Shown in pieces: positions 34,111 to 47,429 of a stretch of 64,000 nt of DNA. Position numbers and translations under genes: made by a program. The stretch lies in the NCBI GenBank assembly GCA_965153455.1, contig OZ234500.1, positions 10,850,001-10,914,000 on the forward strand, written 5' to 3'. Positions within the stretch are counted from its first letter, which is position 1; every line of letters begins with the position of its first letter. Source of the DNA: Sphagnum compactum. Lineage: Eukaryota; Bryophyta; Sphagnopsida; Sphagnales. The notes below the pieces were generated by a model. The model was given only the letters and a program-made list of their open reading frames with translations. It was not told where the DNA came from and searched no databases.

Positions 34111-35606
34111 AACTTGCAAACACAAACACAAAACTCAACACAAACCAAAAACAAACAACAACTAGAGAGCATCAAACTCAAAGAAGCTTAGAACTCCCAA
34201 CGGGACTGGGAGTCGAATGCTTAGTGAGGGTGACAAAAAACATGTGCCCATAGACATTTGAGAAAGGGGTGATGGATTTGGTGAATGGGAATATGTTTAC
34301 TCACTATTGTTGATCTCTAAGCCTTATTTTGCATGCAATTTGAACCCTATGATCAAAAGTGAACACTTACTTTGAAAAAAAATTGTTTCATCTCAATTTT
34401 CATCCAATTCACTGGGAATAGGTAGCCTTCATTGGTGCCCAAGTTAGTGTTTGGTTTTAGGTGACTAAACAAACCATCATGGGCTGCCATGAGTATGAAC
34501 CATTTCTTTTAAACAATTTTTATCCCCCCAACTTTGAAGGAGTGTATCTTCCTCATTTTGGACCCCTTTTGAGCAAATTAAACAACCATGGGTGCCCTTT
34601 CTAGGTTTCTAGGGGGTTATATTTTAACCTCAGTGTAGCTGAAACGGAGGCAGAGTGAGTGAGACAGAGGTGACTAGATAAAAAAAAACAAAAAGGTTCC
34701 AAAAGGCCATTTGGAATGGCAAGATTTCTTTTGTGCCATGTTTGTTTTCTTCCTCATAAATGAAAGAATTCTTGGATTGTCCTTTGTGGATTTTGAAAGA
34801 AGCCAAAACATAAAGTGACAAGATAGATAGAGAGCTCCTTTTCAAAAGACAATTTTATACATACGTGTTTGCATTCAATTTTCAAGGCTGGTGCAAGATC
34901 TGAGTTTAAATGTGGAGCATTGAGAATTGACAACTAATGTCAGTTGGAAATAACTAGACATTGAATGACATTTATGGCTACCCTAATTTCCCAATACCTA
35001 ACAAATTTGATACTTGAAGATAATAATAAAGTCAAAAGAGATCACAAGCTTTCAATCCACAAGTTTCTTTGTACTACTAGGTAGCCAAATTTATGAGGAG
35101 GGTTAAGTGGAGATTGTTTATTTGGACACAAGGATATCTTTCAATGTGGGTAGGGTAGATCTTTTACCCTGAATACATGGACAAAATAATACCTGAGGTG
35201 GACAAGTAAGTAGGTAATTGGGAAATTTTGTTCCACAATTTAAATGCACAACCCAAATTTTGCAATGCATTAAGCTGTGATGAATTATGCTGACTAATTG
35301 ATAATTTTTTTGGTATTCACATTAATTATTTGGAACAAGATTATTTATTTTATACCCTTGGAACATTTTTAGATCATGTTACTTTTTTGAAATTAGGGGA
35401 TCCCTTCAATGAAAAATTAGAGGTGTTTAGAAGAGTTGTTTTTTTTTATCTTTGTTAATTTTTCTTGGAGGATGTTTATGATGGATGTCATGTGCTCATA
35501 TTTGCAATGCAAATTTCACAACCAAATTTCCACACTTGCTATAAATGTACACATTTTATAAATATTCTGAATTAACACACCATAAATGGTAAAAGATATC
35601 TGCATG
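34111..35606. other. Gene-free AT-rich stretch
   Basis: No gene, array or transposon end seen between the GA-rich minisatellite and the MITE at 35610. Confidence 0.5.
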
Positions 35607-35609
35607 TTA

Positions 35610-35977
35610 GAGCATCCTCACCCATATGGGGTATCTAAGCTTGCATGAGTAATTCTCACATACTACTTTTTTACATATCTCAAGTTTCATTTGTGAACTT
35701 GAAAGTGGGACTCTAAAAAGTGAGAGACTACTAATAGCAAAGCAAGTGGACGAATTAGACACTTTGATTAATTAACAATTACGGGAGATTGTGTTGTGAG
35801 AACCGAGCAAGCAATCTAGCCAATCCATGGCAAAGATTTACACAAAGTAACGGCTTTTGCCAACCACTATAGAATGTGCAAATATGTTGTGCCTAAACCA
35901 TTTTTTAAAACAAACTAGCAAGGTTTTTATATTCTTCATTCAAAACATGTTCTTACAATGCCTGGGTGGGGATGCTC
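35610..35977. mobile_element. PIF/Harbinger-type MITE (368 bp)
   Basis: Ends GAGCATCCTCACCC and GGGTGGGGATGCTC are inverted repeats, flanked on both sides by TTA (35607-35609 and 35978-35980), the 3-bp target duplication typical of PIF/Harbinger elements. The interior shares GGGACTCT and GAGACTACTAATAG with the copy at 45416. No coding capacity. Confidence 0.75.
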
Positions 35978-36947
35978 TTACCATAAAGCAAATGATAAAT
36001 GTTACCCCCCTCTCCTTAGTAGTACTTTTTACCTTATGAATAGAATAAATGTCAATTGAAATGAACAAAATGAAAATTTCCAAGCTCATAAAACTTCTTG
36101 CTATTTTGCCTTCGTTCTTTAGGGCAAGTATGGGGGCAAAGTTTTGATCCTTGTTGAGCATGGGAAGCTAACACTCCTAAGGCCCTTTGACAGCCGACTT
36201 TTTACTTTTATTGCTATATAGTTCCAACAGGTCTTTACACTTGACGGTAAGGCTCTCCATTCGGGGTATTATTGTTGTAAGCTCCCTATACCCTGGGGAG
36301 GGGGTGAGGGAGCTGATGAAGGCTACCCAAGCATAAAAGGGTGCTTAGAACCATAAAACCCTAAAAGGATTACACATAAAGACCTGGTTGATATATAATA
36401 TTTTGAATAGTTCATTATACACCCTGACCTGGTGCTAGACTAGAATTGAGGTTTACTCAAAGTAGAATTGAGATTTACACAAAGTAATGGCTTCATATTC
36501 TAGTCAGGAGGTTTCATATTTTCTTGGGCCAACAACAACACAGGGGCCCCCACTAAAAACAAAAGGAAAACAGAAGTTGAAGTGTGTGTGGGGGTGGGAA
36601 AGGAGAAAGAAGGATTGGGTCCCAGTTGCAGTTGTAAGTTCAACAGGGGGTTCCTTCCAACCCCCCCCCCCCATCATCTTCTTTCCACTGCTCAGCAACT
36701 GCCTTCAATCATCTGACACCCCAAGTCCAGTAAGTACATACAAAACCCTCTCTGAGAGTTGGAACTTGGGAACTTGTGACAATGGCAGCTGAAACATGTC
36801 TGCAATAAGGAACACAGTAGTGTGTGTGTGTACTCTTTTTCCTTCTTCTTCTTTTCCAACTTTTTCAAAGCCTACCCCACACAAAAAGTGTTAAACAACT
36901 TAGCTCTCCTATGTCAGGGAGGGAAAAAAAAAACTATAATGGAAAAA

Positions 36948-36971
36948 TAATAATAATAATAATAATAATAA
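36948..36971 (+). repeat. AAT microsatellite
   Basis: A run of ATAATAATAATA type triplets in gene-free DNA. A C-run of about 12 bases lies nearby at about 36661-36672. Confidence 0.8.
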
Positions 36972-37207
36972 ATCCCAATCTTAGGACTTTTTTTGCCAAG
37001 AGATCTGTTTCACTATTATAGTATCACTTTTGTTATGGACTTATTAGTCTAAACAACAATACTCTTCATTGAATGTCAACTCCCCAAAATTGGGTGGGTC
37101 TCTATATGTCTCTATGGAAACAAAACAGTCCTTTTGTTTTTAGTCCACCATAGCTTGATCCTACCACATGAAAATCCCTAAATGCTTGTCTCTTCTAGTT
37201 ACTAGGT

Positions 37208-37255
37208 CCAGAGTGAACAAGCACCCCCCTCTAGCACACACCATGTAGGCTGATG
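37208..37255. mobile_element. End fragment of the GGCCACAGTGAACC MITE family
   Basis: CCAGAGTGAACAAGCACCCC followed by CTAGCACACACCATG resembles the terminal repeat of the copies at 11847 and 39754. The other end was not found. Confidence 0.4.
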
Positions 37256-39753
37256 GATGATATTTGGACAGGAAAACACTTTTTCATTGTGTTCTCCAAG
37301 CTCTTTACAATGCCATAAAAAACCTCATCTGATTTCTCTAGTGTATCTAGAGAGCACCTTGCAAAGCATAAGAGTCTCATGGGGCTCATCAAAAATGGAA
37401 AGTTCCACTCTTATGGACATTCAATTTTTGTAAAGCCCAGCACCCTTATTCTTTTCTTTTTTAAAAAAAATTAAAACAAAATGTGAGGTTACTTTGGGTT
37501 AATTAAGCATGTGGGCAAGGGCCCTTATTTATTTCAGTAATGCCCTTGCCCTTGTGCTTTAACATTACACTAAATGTTTAAGCCAATTGCCCCCACATGA
37601 CAACCTGACTCACTTGATGGAGGACAACCCATCATCAGCATGGCTCCACATGCCACTTCACAAAATGAAAATTGGGTAAAAACTGAGACCATGGTTGTTG
37701 GACTTGCCCCAAAAAAGGCTTTAAAATGAGTCCACTAAGCCAAGCAAACCCAAACTTGCACACTCGCTCTCTCATGCCCACAACAAAGGATTTGCCAACC
37801 CAAACCCAATGTCATGGCCAACCTCAACAACGAATGCGAAACTTGGTAAGTCCCTTGTCAGATCCATTGTTGCCCGGTTGGATATAATTGAGATGAAAAG
37901 TCTTGTTTTTGTTGTTGTTCTTGACATGGGCAACCCACATGGCCCTTGAGAGTGGCAACCACATGGCTCTTGAGAGAGTGGCAAAACCACATGGCCTGCA
38001 TGTGCAATTGTCATCATCTTGATGCAATACGTTCATAGTTACAATAACTCAAGAAGGTTCAACCAAAGGAGAGAGAGGAAAAAAAAAAAAAAAACTTTCT
38101 CATGAGTGGGTTGAAAATGGCATGTCAATTCTCTATTCTTCAATACAAAATTATGGGAAAAAACTGGTGATATAGTAAACACCCAACATTGAGCACAATG
38201 TATATCTTATTAATTAGAGCTTAAAAGCACAACTACCCAAAGAAAAAAAGCTGTCCATAATTTTCAGGTCCCTGCATCAGATGTGTGTCAGGACTTGCAC
38301 CTTCTTCTGATAATAAGAACCAGGCTTTTACAGGATTGGCAAGAGTTTGTGTGTGTGTGTGTGTGTAGGTGTGCAAACTCTCAGGATCACAAGTTCCTCA
38401 GAGACCATAGGTGTTTCATAACATGCATGATTAGACCACCTTGACAAAAAAAATTTATGTTTTGCTAATTCAACTGCACAACTATTTGTTGGTCTTGCCT
38501 ACCAAGGCAATTAGGATAATGTGTTTAGATTCATTATAGAGTATTAGTAGCTTCAGGGATTTTTATAGGCCCCTACTAGGTAATAATAATAGGTCTATTT
38601 TTATATGAGGATTAAATTTGAAAGATGATATTTTGGCTTGTGTTGAAACTTGAGATTAGTTATAATAGAGTTATAATAGCTTGAAGAATTTTGATTTCAT
38701 TTAGATGATTTTTTGAAGATTATATTTTTGCATGGTGAAATATTTGGGTTTCCATAATTTTTATTTTGCCCTCAAGATACTCTTTAAAGTAAATGGGAAG
38801 GCCACAGTGTGACACACCCCTTGCTTTAACTCCTTTGGACACTCCATGATTAGACAATGTGCAAGCTTGTGCTGGGGATTTGCAGTGTTCATTAGGTTGC
38901 TGTGGCCTCTGCTATCATAGCACATCATGTTTATTGAACTTTGGTACCACGCACGATCTGAGCTTAGGTGCTGCCCATACATAGCACATATGGTGTTTCA
39001 GATGACAAGGTTTCGGTCACATGCGGATGGTCTTGTAATGTTTAGACCTACAGTGCAAGAGTTATTGAATATTGAACAATTTTTTCAAAGAAAATTCAAC
39101 AAAATCAAAGCTAATTTTTTAAGGAAATTGGGGTAAGCTTTTGGAATTGTTAAAAACACCTTGATGGGTGGGAATTTCTTGAAGTCGATTTCATGATGTT
39201 TTAGACCTAAGATGAGGGAGATATTGAATTTTCAGTCATTTTTTGTTATTCGAAATTCATTTATTTAAAATAGTGTTTTCACAAGTTGGCGCTACGGATA
39301 AGGTCTTGTTCACACTTGAAGCAGTTACATACTCTTGTTCACACTTGGGCCAGTGGCACAGCCCACACTAGTTATTATCAATTCAGTCCAAAGATGTCAG
39401 CTCGGGTTTTTGCCACATTTTGAATTTTTAGTTTTTACTCTACTATGGCTTGAAATCAACAAGAAATTCAGACTGGGATTAGACATATGCAGAAGTTGCA
39501 GTAGCTAGCTCCATTATGTACACTTTTGCAAAGGGTTGTTGAGTCATGGGCTTTGATGCTTCAGAAAAGCTTTTTGATTCATGTGCAAATTAGGAACCCA
39601 AAGAAAGAGGGAATTTAGTTCAGACTGGAATAATTGGGAAGCAGGACCCAATTCTTCCACACACAAAAGGGGTATAGATTCTAAGTCCCATTTCATGTCC
39701 AGGCTATAAATGGCACTAACTACACACACCTAACAGATTCACATAGTTTAGTA
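37256..39753. other. Gene-free stretch with a GT microsatellite
   Basis: No gene recognised. A GTGTGTGTGT run lies at about 38348-38368. Short open frames (for example 37772-38017 on the minus strand) show no known motif. Confidence 0.5.
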
Positions 39754-39966
39754 GCCAGAGTGAACCAACAGACACCAGCACACCATCCACTGGAAGCCCA
39801 TCATGACTGAGTTGTGAATGAACCACAACTGAGTTGGATGAACCCCAACAGCTGAGTCGATGTCAGGTTTCAGCATACTAACCAACCTTTCCTGTATATT
39901 GTGAAGTGGTAGCTGCCAGGTACTAGATGTATGTAGATGGTTAGTATGTAAGTAAGGAGTGAGAGA
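39754..39966. mobile_element. Truncated Mutator-type MITE
   Basis: GCCAGAGTGAACCAACAGAC and ACACCATCCACTGGAAGCCC match the left end of the copy at 11847, followed by the same interior order (ACAACTGAGTTGG, TACTAACCAACC, GTATGTAGATGG). The match stops at 39966, where a GAGCATCTCC MITE begins; no right half was recognised beyond 40344. Confidence 0.6.
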
Positions 39967-40344
39967 GAGCATCTCCAGCAATGCTCAATATGTGATCCTG
40001 CATAGTAAAATTGGATGAAAAAAGTTAAACTATGTGGGTTTGGCTCAGGAAAATGGTTTTGGCTGAGTACAATTGCACAGCTGGCAGTGGCTGGTGATTG
40101 GCAAAGCAACCCTCTGCGCCTGTAGAGAAGAGTGTAATAAATATGATCTGACTGTTGCTCAGTGTTTCTGATTGGCCCATCATAATGATTTGTCCAAGTG
40201 GATTGCTTTTAGTAGTTCCTCACCTATTTGTTGGTTGTCGAAGTTTCAGTTTTATAGGGTGGAGTTGCAAAAAAGTAAACAACTAACCTCGGATGTGAAA
40301 AATATTTTTCCAGGGTCGCATTCTGAGCTCCTCTGGAGATGCTC
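39967..40344. mobile_element. PIF/Harbinger-like MITE (378 bp)
   Basis: Ends GAGCATCTCCAGCAATGCTC and, reading inward from the right, GAGCATCTCCAGAGGAGCTC are inverted repeats. ATATGTGATCCTGC and its inverse GGGTCGCATTCTGAGC continue the pairing. It abuts or interrupts the MITE at 39754. No clean TTA duplication is visible at the left border. Confidence 0.65.
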
Positions 40345-43129
40345 TAAGGACTAGTCTTGACACGTTCCTTGGTTTGGAGTGTTAAACCCATGGTTCAGGT
40401 TATTGTAACCTGGACCTCAAGTGGCACTTTTGGTGAAATTGGCACAAGAACAGGAACTTGGTAAGGACTACAAGGTTCTTAGTTTTGGAAAATATTAAAC
40501 AGGCCTAAGATTGTAAATGTGTTAGGCACCGCAGCCTCCCCTCCAAACCCCCCATCCTCGTTCACGTAACTACCACAGTTGCATGTTACATAATACATCA
40601 TGCGTAACAAGCAATGGTTGCAATGACATCCATGGGATGAAGGGTACACCAACCATCACATGTCATCTCATTAACATGCGCCGATTTGAAATTCCTTTGC
40701 TCAAATCGAGACTATCCAAACAGCCCCATGGTCCTTGATCCTAAACCCTAATGCAATGTAACAATTCTTTGTGCCTACATATCATCTCCATTGCTAGACC
40801 AGCTTGAACCTCCATCACCATCATCCTACAACTTCAAGCAACAATCAATTAGTTTATTGCACACCAATAATGCAAACAATCAAGTAATGTTTGTTGTAGC
40901 ACATCAGGTTTTTTAATGCACTTTGAGATTAATTCAATGTGTTGAAGTATATGTAATGGAGCTCTTGCAAAACTTGCAAGAGGTTCAAGCACAAACGCAA
41001 CACTAATATTGAGGTTTTTTTTTTTATGTTGTGATGATGGCTATGAAGTACTTGTGGAAACGCCCTCCTATACCAAACAATGTGTTGCTAGGGTGTTCAT
41101 GGACTGCACAAAAGACTTCAATGAAAAAACCTTATGTATTGCTTAAATGTTAGTAAAGAAGTTGAAATCATGTAAATCAATTTCAGTTGTTACTTAGCTC
41201 TTCAATTGGATTTTGTTGTCTTCCTTTGAAAAACCTTGTTGAACAATATTTTGTAACATGCTTAGGACATTTCTTTTGAGGTGAAAAGCATGGGAAGGAA
41301 TTTGTAGATGTGAGAAGAAGAGTGATGAACATGAAAATATTTACAAACACAAAATTTCCTTTTTTATTCAACACACATCATAAGTTTAAGTCCATGATTC
41401 ATGTGCTCCTCTGTTTGTTGCTTGTCATTTGTACATGTTGGAGAATGTTTTTAAATTGTACATGTTGCTAAATGTTTTAAAATTGTACATGTTGAAGAAT
41501 GTTTTAGGAAAGAGTAGGGAATTTTTATTTGGGATTCATGTTATGATCTAACCTAGATATTGTTACAATGTCAGGTGTTGCAATGGCTAGGAAGAACATG
41601 GACAGTGAATCTGGGAGCACAATGTTGTTTACATAAGGCTAAGAAGACCTAATTACTTAGGGTTTGGTTCGATATTATGTCAATATGGAGTATGGGAAAT
41701 GTTTGGAACAATATTTTACACCTGAGTTTTACAATGAGTTGAAAGTGGAACTTTTAGCAATAAAGGTAAGTGTTATATATCACTATCCATATTTGTTTAG
41801 GTTATAGCAAGTGGGTGGTTGGTTATAGATTTATATCTCATGGTTTTACATGTTAAACATGAAAATGTTTGCCCAAGTTACTAACATTTAAGAACATGTT
41901 AGCATGTCAAATAACACCTAAGGACAATGACAAAACATCAAAAGGGCGGCAAGATGTTCTCTGCATTTACTACGGTGGAGAGTGGCCTAGTAAGCAAATG
42001 CTTTTGGAACATCAACATAAAGGTTGCAACAAATCACCCTAATGTTTTTTCATTGCATCAACCATTTTGTGAATGTGGAATTGAAGGAATTCGCAAGTGC
42101 ACCCCAAGCATGAATCTACCAACCATCAAAAAAATCCTTCCTATTCCCCATCACAAATTCTGGGATGGCTAGTAACTAGACATTTTGTGACCATGTATAG
42201 AATCTTGGCCACCAATAGTATGTTAGCTTTTTAAATTCTTCCCAAGCTTGGGCCTGCCAACCCTCTCTACTTAATGACCCCATCCCACCTATAAACAACA
42301 TGGGCCCTTCTTCTTGCATCATTGCAAGGATTGTCTACCATTGCCTACTATTGAGCCTTTTAGAAAGCCATTGTTTGCAATTTCTTTCAATATCGCCATG
42401 CATTGTGGATTAGGGGAATGTTTATCCCTCTTGAGAATGTGTAAAGCCTAAGAAACCTTTGCACACCATGGCACTAGGTAAAACATACCAACCTTTTCCA
42501 TGTTACTTTTCTTCGCTCAACTTCTGAAGCGACAACTCCATCAAAGTCCTGCAATTTGTTGTCCACATGTTTAGAAATCCTTTTCTCATGCTCCTCCCAC
42601 CATTGGGTTTCAAGCTTTGTATTATCTCATTTAAGTAACTTGTACTCAATATAGTCAATTAATTTGTTGAATTCATCATCTGAGATTGCAGGGTTCACCA
42701 CATGACTAAGAGCAATGCTGATTATGTTTCATTGGGAGCATGTGCAACAATGTTGTACGTGTAAAATAAATGCAACCAAAAATTAGAGGTTGGAATTAGA
42801 GTGATGAGAATGGATTGCATGTCACATGTTTTTTTTCAAACAACAATCCAACCATGTACAATGTTATATACATGGCAAGACAAGTCAAATATTCATAAAT
42901 ACAATAGTAAAGGGGTGTATGACTTACTTGATCTTTGTGAATCAAAAACCAAATGATGCCATAAATGTGATGTCAATCCATTCATCCCATCCTTCCAAAC
43001 AAGTTGATAACTTGCAAGCCAATCCTTGAAGTTGTCCAAGGAAGAGTTTTCCTAATCAAACTTCTTCAACATGTATGGAAACAAGTGAAACAAGCCAGGT
43101 TGTACCTTGATTAGTAGAGGTATGGGTAG
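40345..43129. other. Gene-free stretch
   Basis: No intact gene. A word TGTACATGTTG recurs three times near 41430-41500, a small local duplication. Short open frames do not resemble known families. Confidence 0.45.
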
Positions 43130-44018
43130 TTACCATGGGACCGTGACATGTTGATTAACTTTCACCTCCACAAGTTTCAAAAAATGATTTTGAGCACATT
43201 CAATGTCTTTCAATGTGTGTAAGTTCGGGAAAAAAAACATATGGGTGCAATGGAGATGGATGGATGTGTGAAGGATTCTTAATACCTTGATTTTCCCTTC
43301 CCATGTTGTGATGAGGTGGACTTGATATGCATGAACCAATTTTTTTAACATGTCTTGGCGGGTGTTGTGGCCTTCAATATTAATGTCAACTTTGTTATCC
43401 CATTGTTGTGCATGGTCAAGTGAGCTCAACACCTACACGTGATTGTCTCACCAATATTACTACCAATAGTGGTAATTGTATCTTGATAGTCAATTAACTT
43501 TCCTTGATCATTTGATGTGCAAATTTGGGTTCTTCCTATGACACATCCACTATGGACACATCATTTGATGTACTTGCATGTTAGCTTTTGGGCACTGGCT
43601 TCACATTTGATTTTGGCATTTCTACTATAGCGAGGCCTTGGTAACAATTATTTAAAAGTTTTGGACTTACACACTTGGACATGAACATGCTTGTGATTGA
43701 TTAAAGTTTTCTCCAATGTTGTTTCTGCATCAACATCAACTTGGGTCCATAATTTTAATTAAATTGAAGAGGCATCATTATTCTCAATCTACCACTTAAC
43801 ACTTTTGATAGTTAAGCAAAAGCCAAATTGAAAAATACTAAAATACAGATGGGTTTATTTGTTCTTGGGTCAATGGGAACATTTGGGCATCCTTTAGACC
43901 TATGGTCAGAAAGTCGTAGCTTACTTGAACATTCTCCTCCACAATATTCACACTGGAAGTTAGGATGGTCCTTATCCCCATTTAATGGTGTCATTTGTGA
44001 TGAAAATATTTCCAACAA
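43130..44018 (-). pseudogene. Decayed open frames with a C2HC zinc-finger-like motif
   Basis: On the minus strand an open frame (44018-43812) contains FQCEYCGGECSSKLRLSDH then RSKGC, a C-x2-C-x12-H-x4-C finger of the kind found at the start of some hAT-like transposases. A second open frame follows (43432-43130), and between them one phase reads plausibly as protein with few stops. I suspect one broken transposable-element gene, but no transposase core was recognised, so this is a weak call. Confidence 0.3.
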
Positions 44019-45379
44019 AAATTCATTATAAAGTTCAGGAATGACCCATTACTCTATAAATTGAGTAGGTGTCAACTTCACATAGTACCTCAACAACCTT
44101 TTAAACCCATCTGGCCCTCCTATCTCCTTCTTTGCAACCATATTAAACAAAATCTCCAAAACACTAAACTCTTCCAACTGCCGTAAAACTTTGTGTTATT
44201 TCCTATTGCAACGTAGACCCACCACTAGTTAAAAGGAACTGTCTGACAACTATTTGTGGCCATAGTTGTGCAAAGAAATAATATATATCTGATAACACCT
44301 GAGCATAATCTTTATAATAGAAATCCTCCGCAATCCTACATTTCTTTTTTGTTACTTGGAGGCCTTTAGACTTTTACATGGCTTTAAACCTTTACAATGA
44401 ATTTTCATATTTGAACATGAATTTAGGGTTTGGCACCCACGTCATCATGACTATGCATTTGTTGTTTGCCCAGGGCTGTTACAATATCAATTCCCAAGTT
44501 ACAGCTCACCTCATGTTACACCACAACATGCATTAGACTTAGAAAAGGAGAAGTATCAAACATTAAAATTGGTAGATTTTGCCCAAACTCGAATGCATAT
44601 ACTTGGATCATTGTATTTTGTGTAACACCTGCAACACCTTTCAAAGATTGTGACCTTGGTTGTCAATATTGAAAATGAACTTGAAAGTGTGAGGACAATT
44701 TTTGTCAAGCACTTACAACATGGCACATCATGCACATCATTGTCTTCTTTTAAACACTTTCAAGAAAGCCCAAAAGCTGAAACTTAAATTTGAAATGAAA
44801 ACCTTGGTGAACTAACTAGTTGTAACACGATCACTAAACTTCTACCAAATATATGTGATTGTTATGACCTAAGCATTTGTGGGAATGCATATGTGGTAAA
44901 AGCTTAAACAAAGTTCAAACTTTCAAGCCCAAGTTTTGTTTCAAAAGAAGCACACCCGAAATGAATAGCACTTGAAGATTAACGTGTTACAACATACTTG
45001 AATTTGCCAAAAGCATGAAAATTCATTCGAAAAATCAAACCAAGAAGACAGAAGAAGAAAAAGCTGAAACATGGCACACCAAAAAGCCAAACATTGGGAA
45101 AAATCCTAATGGGGGGATGATCGGCCATTGACATGCATGGGGCATGGCATCCCATTTTGTTTTATGAAGATGGGGATGGCATGATAGGTTACAAATTTGA
45201 CGTAGCATGAGTATGTTCCACAGTAAAACCTGTTAGAATCATGTTGTACTAAAAAATAGTTCAAATGCTGAAAAGGAGAGGGAAAGGGAATGGGGCCGAA
45301 GCAAAACATGTGGGGCAGTACTTCTGTACCTAACCCATTTACAATCTTAGGCATGTTTTAATATTTTCCCTTAGTTTTT

Positions 45380-45903
45380 ATTGTAACTTAGGCAGGGTAG
45401 TAAAAACAGCAATTAGTATCTCCATTGGTGCTCAATATGTGACCCTGCAAAACTCTTTCTCATATCCGAGTTTAGTTATTTACTTTTTCTTTTCAACCCC
45501 ACTCATAAAACTAAACTGGGACTCTGCAAATAGGTGGGAGACTACCAATAGGAAACCACCTGGACCAATCATTATGATTGGCCAATCAGACATAAGGACC
45601 AGTAGATCATATTTATTAACTCTTCTCTGGCAGGTGTTAGGCTTTTTGCTTTGGCTTTAAACAGCCTCAACATGGTGTGCAAAAATGTTGAGCCAAAACC
45701 ATTTTGTTGAGCTAAACTGGCATATTTTGACTTTTCTTTATCCAATTTTAAGCAGGGTCACGTACTGAGCACTGGTGCTGTTGCTCTAAGCTAATTAGTG
45801 TGATTAAGTGAGGAACTGGAATCTAATGGAAAAATGTTTCCTGTCCACCCACCATCCATCCATCCTTCGCGGTGTGCTGGTGGCTGTTGGGTTCATTCTG
45901 GCC
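45380..45903. mobile_element. Mutator-type MITE interrupted by another MITE
   Basis: The right end GTTCATTCTGGCC (to 45903) preceded by GGTGTGCTGGTGGCTG, and interior words AGGAACTGGAATC and AATGTTTCCTGTCCA, align with the right half of the copy at 11847. On the left, GGCAGGGTAGTAAAAACAGC (45391-45410) aligns with its interior TAGGTAGGTAG-A-run-GC segment. The two parts are split by the element 45416-45786. The far left end was not found. Confidence 0.6.
45416..45786. mobile_element. PIF/Harbinger-like MITE nested in a Mutator-type MITE
   Basis: The left end GTATCTCCATTGGTGCTC and the right end, reading inward, GAGCAACAGCACCAGTGCTC pair. ATATGTGACCCTGC is matched by GCAGGGTCACGTAC inward from the right. 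The left flank is TTA and the right flank TAA, fitting a TWA target. The interior shares GGGACTCTG and GGGAGACTACCAATAG with the copy at 35610. Confidence 0.65.
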
Positions 45904-46689
45904 CACTTTTAAACTTGAGGATGATGCTCCATGTGCTGCACAATTTCCCATAAGTATCATTACATTACAACAATTCTTTGGATAGAGATTCAGGGACAAT
46001 GGATTATGGGACTAAAGGAGGAATATAGGTGGACCCTTTCTAAATAGGGCAAAATGAATTTGCCGCCCTTACTAAAAGATGGAATAGTATCAGGTAATTT
46101 ACTCTGGATTTACTTATTTAGTTGCTAAAATTGTTGCTTTGTCTATTGAAGGGTTAGAGATGGTGTGTAAACATTGTAAATTTTTTTTTTAATTTTTTCT
46201 TTACAGCATTAAGCCCAAAGTAAAAATGCAAAATGAAATAAAAATTGTTTCTTTAGAGGATAAACTGATCAACCTCACAAACACCCCCCCAAAAAAAGTT
46301 GAAACCCAATTCACATTGCATTGAATTGAGTTATGATGACAAATAAATAAGTACACAAAACTAATATCTAGCAATAAATATCTCACATGGTTCATGAGAC
46401 AGGCATCACATAAAATTTATAGTTTCATTCATTTTCAATGTAAAATATATGTGATAAATAGTGAACTACCCATACCACCATAGTTTGACAGTAATGTAAA
46501 CATGTGCGACTTAGTGCGGAGGAAGAACTATAATTTTTGTTGTACCGAAAATCGACCTTTAGAAGAAGCACACTTGTATGTTGAAGGGTTCAAAATGAAT
46601 GAATGGTTGGGAGAGAAAAGCCTTGCCTTCGTAGATAAACTTGGCTCTCTGTATGCATGCAAACCAAAGATTGATTTTTTGCTCAAGCA

Positions 46690-46828
46690 AAAGTCCTTGA
46701 TCATATCTCATTTGAATTTTGAGCCCGACATGCACAAAAACAAACCACCCAAGTCCTTGATCATGTCATTTGAATTAAAAACAAACCACCCAAGTCCTTG
46801 ATCATGTCATTTGAATTTTGAGCCTGAC
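46690..46828 (+). repeat. 41-bp tandem repeat, about three copies
   Basis: AACAAACCACCCAAGTCCTT followed by GATCATGTCATTTGAATT occurs at 46739 and 46780, with a partial copy at 46690 that lacks the first part. It lies at the end of an unassigned 99-codon open frame (46502-46801). Confidence 0.7.
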
Positions 46829-46957
46829 TTGAGGCACAATGCAACCGAGAGATTGGTGAGGGCTACTGCAAAAGCCCCCCCATTGCAATGATGAGAAAAC
46901 ATGGGCCATGTTCATAAGCTTTTTATTGTTTATGCAAAATCCCATGCCTGTGATAGA

Positions 46958-46982
46958 GAGAGAGAGAGAGAGAGAGAGAAAG
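46958..46982 (+). repeat. GA microsatellite
   Basis: About 11 GA units. A short TTTAGGGTTTAGGGTT telomere-like motif lies downstream at about 47109-47124. Confidence 0.8.
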
Positions 46983-47408
46983 AGCATCTCCTGTCCTGTA
47001 ACCCAATCCATAACAGAACTCACACTGCTTTCTGCTTCCTGAAAATTAGATGCTTTTCAATAAAGGGTATGTGGTTAATTAGTTAGGACTTTGACCACCT
47101 TTGAGTAGGTTTAGGGTTTAGGGTTATTCAACCCTAGAATGAATGAATGAATTTATGGTCTGAATTTGATGGAAAAGTATTGTACCATTTTCTTTCTTGT
47201 TCATCTCTTCTTAGTAAATGGGGCTAACTTGGGAAAGTTGTAATAGCTGGACAATGAATGAAAAGGGAACTAACTTGATGGGATTTTTGTTAATTTCAGT
47301 TACATCCTTTTTTCATCCATCGTCTTACTTTAAAAAACTTTCTTGACTCACATATCTTCTAATGGGCATACATTGAATTAAAGATAGAAGGTAGAGAGTA
47401 ATCCCCTC

Positions 47409-47429
47409 CTCCCCCCCCCCCCCCCCCCC
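47409..47429 (+). repeat. C homopolymer
   Basis: A run of about 20 C. The following 350 bp (to about 47780) carries repeated CCCAACTT and CATCCATT words, a worn simple repeat with misleading open frames on the minus strand. Confidence 0.75.

Noticed and set aside
36487-36792. 101-codon open frame starting MASYSSQEVSYF
   Set aside because: Crosses a C-run and AT-poor patch, has no recognisable domain and no neighbouring exon; too weak to call a gene.
46502-46801. 99-codon open frame MCDLVRRKNYNF...
   Set aside because: Its end runs into a 41-bp tandem repeat and the rest matches no family I know; left as unassigned.
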